This document shows positions 59,288 to 64,000 of a stretch of DNA of 64,000 nt, in pieces (position 1 is the first letter of the stretch; every line of letters starts with the position of its first letter). The stretch is from positions 124,001 to 188,000 of the forward strand of contig JBBCJU010000003.1 of the NCBI GenBank assembly GCA_037190145.1, written 5' to 3'. The DNA is from 55-13 sp037190145 (GTDB lineage Bacteria; Armatimonadota; Fimbriimonadia; Fimbriimonadales; Fimbriimonadaceae). Position numbers and translations under genes: made by a program. Below the pieces are notes generated by a model. The model ran no database searches, was not told where the DNA came from, and saw only the letters and a program-made list of their open reading frames with translations.

Positions 59288-60781
59288 ATGGTCGTCCCTA
59301 GTAAGTCTGAATTCATCAAGAAAACCGAAGGCGGTAAGCGAATGCCAATTTACCGCGACCTTTTGGCAGACATGGAAACTCCACTCAGTGCCTACTGGAA
59401 GCTAGCCCATGACCAAACTTACAGTTTCTTACTAGAGAGTGTGACCGGAGGAGAGCAGGTGTCTCGGTACAGCTTGTTAGGAGTGGCCCCTAAGCAAGTT
59501 CTGAGAACAAAGAATCAGCACTGGCGCCGGGAACAGGCAGGTCATGAAGAATCAGGCGATCTACCGGCCGGAAAAGACCCTCTGCACTTGCTTGCGGAGA
59601 CTTTAGGAAATCAAGAATTAGTTGATGTTCCGGGACTCCCGGCGTTTGTCGGAGGCGCCGTCGGAATGATGGCTTATGATCTGGTTCGCTTCTTCGAGAA
59701 GTTGCCAGATACCACTATTGACGACTTGCAGGTGGATGACCTCGCGATGATGGTCACAGAAACCGTCGTTGTCTTTGACCACGCCAAGAACATTATTCGT
59801 GTGATTGCCCTGGCTGATGCGGAATCCTATGACAGTGCCGTCAACGAGATCGACCAAGTTATTGAAAAGCTTAGAGGCCCGCTGCCCACATTGCCGGACC
59901 CAAATTCCATAGTCAACGATAAATCACACCCTGCTCCATCCGATCCGGCTCCTGCGAAGAGTAATCATTCCCAAGCAGAGTTTGAATCTAGCGTGATGAA
60001 GATGAAGGAGTTCATTGCCGCAGGTGATGCCTTCCAGTTGGTTCCCGCCCAGCGCTTTGAAATAGAAGTCAAGGCGCATCCCGTAACCATCTACCGGGCC
60101 CTACGAAGCTTGAACCCTTCTCCCTACATGTTCATCATGCGATTCGGGGATTTTGATATCGTCGGGGCATCGCCAGAACTCTTGGTGTCATTGCATGGAG
60201 ATACGGCAAGGGTTCGGCCCATTGCCGGCACTCGCTGGCGCGGATCTACTCCGGAAGAGGACAAAGCTTTGGAAGAAGAGCTCTTGGCCGATGAAAAAGA
60301 AAGGGCCGAGCACATTATGCTAGTCGACCTTGGCAGAAATGACTTGGGTCGTGTGAGCCAGTTTGGCTCCGTTCAAGTAAGTGAGCTTATGGTGATTGAG
60401 CGGTATAGCCACGTGATGCATATAGTGAGCGATGTCACTAGTAAGATCGCACCAGAACACGACGCCTTTGACCTGATCCGCGCAAGCTTCCCTGCGGGAA
60501 CCGTGAGCGGCGCTCCAAAAGTGAGAGCGATGGAGATTATCGATGAACTAGAACCTACTCGTCGTGGACTTTATGCAGGATCAGTAGGCTTTTTCTCCGC
60601 CAACGGATCATTCGATGGCTGTATTGCCATACGCTCCATTTACTTAAAGGATGGAAAAGCTTACGTCCAGGCGGGAGGAGGGGTTGTCTATGACTCTCAT
60701 CCGACAAAAGAGTATGAGGAGAGCCGAAACAAGGCCAAAGCTGCGCTACGCGCAATAGAAATAGCGCAAGCCGGTCTTTGA
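59288..60781 (+). CDS. trpE: Anthranilate synthase component I
   Basis: 497 residues. It converts chorismate plus ammonia (from TrpG) to anthranilate, the first step of tryptophan synthesis. N-terminal domain with YSFLLESVTGGEQVSRYSLL, where LLES is the Trp feedback site. Chorismate-binding domain: GDAFQLVPAQRFE, GASPELLVSLHGDTARVRPI, AGTRWRGSTPEEDKALEEEL, LGRNDLGRVS, FPAGTVSGAPKVRAMEII and QAGGGVVYDS. trpG is not adjacent. A hairpin overlaps its stop codon. Confidence 0.95.
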   Translation: MVVPSKSEFIKKTEGGKRMPIYRDLLADMETPLSAYWKLAHDQTYSFLLESVTGGEQVSRYSLLGVAPKQVLRTKNQHWRREQAGHEESGDLPAGKDPLHLLAETLGNQELVDVPGLPAFVGGAVGMMAYDLVRFFEKLPDTTIDDLQVDDLAMMVTETVVVFDHAKNIIRVIALADAESYDSAVNEIDQVIEKLRGPLPTLPDPNSIVNDKSHPAPSDPAPAKSNHSQAEFESSVMKMKEFIAAGDAFQLVPAQRFEIEVKAHPVTIYRALRSLNPSPYMFIMRFGDFDIVGASPELLVSLHGDTARVRPIAGTRWRGSTPEEDKALEEELLADEKERAEHIMLVDLGRNDLGRVSQFGSVQVSELMVIERYSHVMHIVSDVTSKIAPEHDAFDLIRASFPAGTVSGAPKVRAMEIIDELEPTRRGLYAGSVGFFSANGSFDGCIAIRSIYLKDGKAYVQAGGGVVYDSHPTKEYEESRNKAKAALRAIEIAQAGL

Positions 60782-60790
60782 TCGGCTTGC
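60766..60790. terminator. Convergent hairpin at the trpE 3' end
   Basis: GCAAGCCGGTC / GATCGGCTTGC form an 11-bp stem with one G-U pair and a 3-base loop. The stem covers the trpE stop and lies between trpE and the convergent glycosidase gene. Confidence 0.5.
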
Positions 60791-60799
60791 ACTTATAAA

Positions 60800-61858
60800 T
60801 TACTTAAGGCCTGCTGCGAAGAGTAATCCGCGAGCCGCTGAAGCTTGATCGATCAGCGCGTACTTATCCTGCTTACCAATCCTACGATCCCATCGGTCGG
60901 CATACCTGCCTTCGGCATTTCTGGAGTTCTGGTACATATAATCCAAAGCTCGCACCATTTTTTCGCGAACACCTTTATCGCCTCTCGATGCTGCTTCTAA
61001 ACCTTCAAACCATAGGTGGACAAACTTACCGCCATCCTTTGCCGCTCCTGTCTCCTTATCAATCCAATGTTTAAGGCTAGAATCGATTAAGTCTTTTTGA
61101 TTCTTCTGCGCGCCGGGGAGCTTTCCATAGGAGTACAGCATCAATCCTGTGTTATAAGTCCACTTCGTCTTTTCGATCTTTCCGTTCAAATCCATATTGT
61201 CCCAATAGAGTCCATCTTGGGGGTCCTTCAAATTCTTATCTGTCCAACGAAGAATCTTCTGTGCGGAACCTATGTAGGAATCAAGATCTTCATAGTCAGC
61301 CATCCTAATGGCTGCCGCTGCACTCGGACCATTGCTACAAGTATTTTTTGAAGCCTTATCACTTTCGCGCCAGTAAATTCCGCCACCCAGTTTCTCGTCC
61401 CAGCCACTCAAAACATATGTAAGCGACTCTTCCGCCCATTGAAGATACTTTTTATCTTTGAGAATCTCGTACGTCTCGATGAGTGCCAAAACCATCCATG
61501 CATTGTCATCGTAGTAACGATCTACTGACTTTGGTCCAGGCAAGACATCGTAACCCGGAACGGGGCCTTTATCATTCCAATAGACGTAACTTGCATCCGC
61601 ATACTCCCTAAGCCAAGGTTTGTATTTATCATCTAGCTTTGCCGCTGCATTTAAGGCGGACAGAAGAACGCCGGTGCCCCAATTAAAACAGGGGCCGCTC
61701 TTCTTACCATTAGCATCAATATCTTCTGCATAGAGCTTAGATTCGGGCAAATAGTATTCCCTTCGAATTTGTTCAATAACTTCGAACCCGCGCTTTTTGA
61801 GCGTGGCAGTATCAGACGAGTTTGCAAGCAAAGACATTGCGATAGGTATAAGTATCAT
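60800..61858 (-). CDS. Secreted GH76-family glycosidase (alpha-mannanase-like)
   Basis: 352 residues. A weak signal peptide (MILIPIAMSLLANS) precedes an (alpha/alpha)6 barrel: GPCFNWGTGVLLSALNAAA, DRYYDDNAWMVLALIETYEI, GGGIYWRESDKASKNTCSNG, KWTYNTGLMLYSYG. The adjacent aspartates (Asp117-Asp118, YYDDNAW) are the catalytic pair of GH76 endo-alpha-1,6-mannanases. It is last in the LacI-pseudopilin-lipoprotein cassette, 6 bases from the preceding gene. Other inverting (alpha/alpha)6 families are less likely given DDNAW and the NTG motif. Confidence 0.85.
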   Translation of the reverse strand: MILIPIAMSLLANSSDTATLKKRGFEVIEQIRREYYLPESKLYAEDIDANGKKSGPCFNWGTGVLLSALNAAAKLDDKYKPWLREYADASYVYWNDKGPVPGYDVLPGPKSVDRYYDDNAWMVLALIETYEILKDKKYLQWAEESLTYVLSGWDEKLGGGIYWRESDKASKNTCSNGPSAAAAIRMADYEDLDSYIGSAQKILRWTDKNLKDPQDGLYWDNMDLNGKIEKTKWTYNTGLMLYSYGKLPGAQKNQKDLIDSSLKHWIDKETGAAKDGGKFVHLWFEGLEAASRGDKGVREKMVRALDYMYQNSRNAEGRYADRWDRRIGKQDKYALIDQASAARGLLFAAGLK

Positions 61859-61864
61859 AACTTT

Positions 61865-62506
61865 CTAAGTTGGACGAATAGAAACCTTTATTGTGGTTTT
61901 CGAATTGACCACCATTCTTTGTGGATTTTGAGAATCTGGACGCTTATAGGTTAGGGAAAACTGACCATTACCAGATGATAGAAGTCCGGTTTTCATGTTG
62001 ACAAGAAACTGACCTTTACCGTTCATCTCAGATGCACCACTATGAGTAACAGCCATATCAATGACGGCAAACTGACGATCCGCACTAATCTTAGAGAACT
62101 TGTAGTTTGCGTGAATCCCAGCAGGAAGCGGCGCACCACCAAAGAATGGTGCCTTCCATGTTTTCCCTACCTGCACCCCACTACCTGGAATGCAGATAAA
62201 GAAATTTGCAGGAACTTGCTTTTCATTAAAGACTAACGTCTTAACTCTGGATTTCCCTACGGATCTCCCTCGAGTAAAGATTGGTCCAGATGTAACTTGT
62301 AAACTTTTACCGGCAGAAACCAAGATAGATATAGGGAGTCGCTGCGATTTACTTTCCGTTTGCTTTCCATCCGCCCCTACAGTAGTCTCTTGGCTCTCCA
62401 CTGTATAACTTGTCTTATCTTGAGGAAGTAGCCGAAGGCTTAAGTTTTGAGAGAACCCTATAGTGGGAGCAATGATGGCAAAAAGAAGGGCCCAACGCAA
62501 CATCAT
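61865..62506 (-). CDS. Exported beta-rich protein of the GH76 cassette
   Basis: 213 residues. Signal peptide MMLRWALLFAIIAPTIGFSQ. The mature part is predicted beta-rich (LSLRLLPQDKTSYTVESQET, ICIPGSGVQVGKTWKAPFFG, YKFSKISADRQFAVIDMAVT, NGKGQFLVNMKTGLLSSGNG). It looks like DUF6263-type planctomycete/armatimonad exported proteins, at low certainty. Its ATG overlaps the lipoprotein gene stop by four bases and the GH76 gene follows after 6 bases. Confidence 0.6.
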   Translation of the reverse strand: MMLRWALLFAIIAPTIGFSQNLSLRLLPQDKTSYTVESQETTVGADGKQTESKSQRLPISILVSAGKSLQVTSGPIFTRGRSVGKSRVKTLVFNEKQVPANFFICIPGSGVQVGKTWKAPFFGGAPLPAGIHANYKFSKISADRQFAVIDMAVTHSGASEMNGKGQFLVNMKTGLLSSGNGQFSLTYKRPDSQNPQRMVVNSKTTIKVSIRPT

Positions 62507-62721
62507 TTCTGTCCAGATTGGGCTTTTAGTGAGTTAATGTACGTTTCCTTGTACTGTTCCGGAATGGTGTTGTCATTCCGAATCTTCTCAATCTTCTGCT
62601 CGGTTGTTAAGCCCTCCAAATTTACAGTTCCGGCGACTGGGCCAGATGCGGGCTTATCCTGCCCGCATCCAGTAATTGCCAACGCCGCAATGCTAATGCA
62701 TAGGTAGATGGCATTCCTCAT
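62503..62721 (-). CDS. Small lipoprotein of the pseudopilin cassette
   Basis: 72 residues from ATG 62721. Lipobox ALAITGCGQ with Cys19. The tail has SGPVAGTVNLEGLTTEQKIE, matching the SGP-x5-NL-x(3-6)-T-x-EQ pattern of the 68-residue protein at 28303-28509. It starts 4 bases after the pseudopilin stop and ends overlapping the next ATG, so it is coupled both ways. Its predicted place is the periplasmic face of a membrane next to the pseudopilin. Confidence 0.78.
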   Translation of the reverse strand: MRNAIYLCISIAALAITGCGQDKPASGPVAGTVNLEGLTTEQKIEKIRNDNTIPEQYKETYINSLKAQSGQK

Positions 62722-62725
62722 GTTC

Positions 62726-63565
62726 TTATTTGTACTCCGCAATGTTATTTGCATCTATTCCGATTTGAGTGATTTGTTCCTGAGTTAAAGTTTTATTCAT
62801 TCCCCAAACATCGGAAGCTATTGTCGCCTTGATCTTATAACGTTTAGCGTGTCCGTCGAAGAATGTGTAGTTCCCTCCACCGCTCCCGTCGGTCATAGAG
62901 CATCCTATACCAGTGCCGCCCCATGGTTGCCCTTCGGCTGTGCATTGGTACGTTAGAGCGGTAATCATATCAATATCACCAAAAGGCAACTTCGAGGGAA
63001 CAATCATCGCGGTACCAGCTGGACTTTCCAACGAAGTCAAATTTCCACTTCCACCCGAGTCACCAACATTTGGCCAAAATCTAGCATTGAACTCGTTATA
63101 TCCCGCGTTCATGTTCAGCGCATAAGATCTGGGCCATCTAGTTGTGTCATCACCCGCACCCGGCATAGACCACCACACGGGTGCCTTTGACCACGCATTT
63201 TTTGACAAAGGTGACTCGTAAATGCCACCTGGCGCAGCCGTTTGGTGTGCTACTCCCACAGTATTAACTCGACTTCCACCGTTTTTTATGTAGGGAAAAC
63301 TAAGATCCTTCCAGTTCAACATGTTGGCAGTCCACCAGTGACTTGGATCACTGACAACCCGGTTAAACATGGCAGTATCGTCAAAGTCTCCACCATACAT
63401 AATGCTGCCCAAAGTAATCTGCTTTACATTGCTAAGGTCTGCCGCCTTCTTCGCCGCCAACTTAGCCTGTGCAAATACAGGGAATAGAATGGCGGCAAGA
63501 ATAGCGATAATCGCGATGACAACCAATAGTTCAATTAGGGTAAACGCCCTCTTTTTCAAATACAT
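62726..63565 (-). CDS. DUF1559-type pseudopilin (second copy)
   Basis: 279 residues, the same length as the copy at 28514. Prepilin leader RAFTLIELLVVIAIIAIL (Glu5 of the mature part) and hydrophobic helix, then FPVFAQAKLAAKKAADLSNV. The globular domain carries WWTANMLNWKDLSFPYI and GGNYTFFDGHAKRYKI near the C-terminus. A C-terminal extension ends in TLTQEQITQIGIDANNIAEY. GGAGG precedes the ATG. It lies 18 bases after the LacI-like gene. Confidence 0.87.
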   Translation of the reverse strand: MYLKKRAFTLIELLVVIAIIAILAAILFPVFAQAKLAAKKAADLSNVKQITLGSIMYGGDFDDTAMFNRVVSDPSHWWTANMLNWKDLSFPYIKNGGSRVNTVGVAHQTAAPGGIYESPLSKNAWSKAPVWWSMPGAGDDTTRWPRSYALNMNAGYNEFNARFWPNVGDSGGSGNLTSLESPAGTAMIVPSKLPFGDIDMITALTYQCTAEGQPWGGTGIGCSMTDGSGGGNYTFFDGHAKRYKIKATIASDVWGMNKTLTQEQITQIGIDANNIAEYK

Positions 63566-63583
63566 GTTTCAACCTCCGTTGGT

Positions 63584-64000
63584 CTATTTCAATTTGTTAT
63601 AAGAGACAATGCCAATTGGAAGAGTTGCCCCTTCCGCTTCGGCCGGATAAAAATCTGCATGCACCTGGATGACTTCGTCCCTTATTGGAAGTCCATTTAT
63701 TTGTTGGACGAGCTTTTCTCCGGCGGCGCGCCCGATCTCGTAAACACGCGGGACTATCCGATTAACGGCCCAAGGCTTACGCATTATCATGGGCGACAGG
63801 TCGTTGAAAGAAGTGATCTCTACGTCATCGAAAGGCTTCTTACCAAGCCCTTGTAGAGCCTCAAGAATCTCAGGAACGAACATGTCTTGAACACAAAAAA
63901 CTGCCGTGGCTCCATCAGGGCCACTCACCATTCGATAAATGGCGTCCACAACAGCTTGACCAAATCTTTGGTCATGGCTATGCTCCAGTTCTGCTGCAAA
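63584..64000 (-). CDS. LacI-family regulator, N-terminus cut by the window edge
   Basis: At least 138 residues to the window edge, with the frame open beyond it. The visible part is the C-terminal half of a LacI/PurR-type ligand domain: RFGQAVVDAIYRMVSGPDGA, TAVFCVQDMFVPEILEALQG, FDDVEITSFNDLSPMIMRKP and the closing RVYEIGRAAGEKLVQQING. The DNA-binding part lies outside the window. It is upstream of a pseudopilin, as in the locus at 29386. Confidence 0.82.
   Translation of the reverse strand, partial: FAAELEHSHDQRFGQAVVDAIYRMVSGPDGATAVFCVQDMFVPEILEALQGLGKKPFDDVEITSFNDLSPMIMRKPWAVNRIVPRVYEIGRAAGEKLVQQINGLPIRDEVIQVHADFYPAEAEGATLPIGIVSYNKLK

Noticed and set aside
1..64000. tRNA, rRNA and mobile elements
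   Set aside because: Reading both strands by eye I saw no tRNA cloverleaf with a GTTCGAATC-like arm, no rRNA sequence, and no transposase or integrase. A tRNA scan would be needed to exclude a missed gene.

Overview
The window looks like chromosomal DNA of a free-living, flagellated, Gram-negative-type (diderm) bacterium, most likely of the phylum Armatimonadota (Fimbriimonadia-like). The assignment is an inference. It rests on two DUF1559-type pseudopilins whose N-terminus is the FTLIELLVVIAIIAILAAIL segment followed by FPVFAQAK, on many signal-peptide enzymes, on a decayed PEP-CTERM tail ending in LLRRRKRA, and on moderate G+C. Coding density is high and both strands are used in short operons. 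I saw no rRNA, tRNA, CRISPR array, insertion sequence or prophage.

Layout. 1-5.1 kb: a fragment with an HELGH motif, a TPR/zinc-ribbon membrane protein, a YCII-like secreted protein, proC, and a NatA/NatB-like ABC pair. 5.1-10.8 kb: a leftward motility/chemotaxis block (cheW, cheA, an HDOD protein, fliD). 10.9-15.3 kb: a Cof-type phosphatase, then three envelope genes (Ig-like protein, PorV/FadL-like barrel, TPR plus caspase-like protein lacking both catalytic residues). 15.3-21.6 kb: coaX-glmM-grpE, a hydrolase-like protein, a drug/metabolite transporter, and a short GspE/PilB-type ATPase. 21.7-25.1 kb: a secreted hydrolase, an O-acetylhomoserine sulfhydrylase gene carrying an in-frame palindromic insert, and a CoA-binding protein.

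25.2-30.5 kb is a leftward cassette: LacI regulator with two operator-like palindromes, DUF1559 pseudopilin, 68-residue membrane protein, GH30 glycosidase and S10 peptidase. 60.8-64.0 kb repeats the design: LacI regulator (cut by the window edge), DUF1559 pseudopilin, 72-residue lipoprotein, a secreted protein and a GH76 glycosidase. The two small proteins share a motif. I read these as two copies of one carbohydrate-responsive surface module, and this is the best candidate in the window for an undescribed system.

30.6-37.0 kb holds stress and regulatory accessory genes (VOC protein, PDZ-hydrolase fusion with divergent PadR regulator, AHSA1 protein, HAD protein, a frameshifted ankyrin gene, DUF1801). 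37.1-45.8 kb is a tightly overlapping metal-efflux operon: a Cys/His-rich secreted protein, an outer-membrane channel, a 57-residue His-rich lipoprotein, the RND adaptor and pump, and a P-type ATPase. 45.8-60.8 kb mixes housekeeping genes (lysS, leuD, trpE), a tricorn-like protease, an HNH-type protein, an ATP-grasp protein, a D-2-hydroxyacid dehydrogenase and a propeller/pilin-like fusion. Rho-independent-type hairpins separate many of the units.
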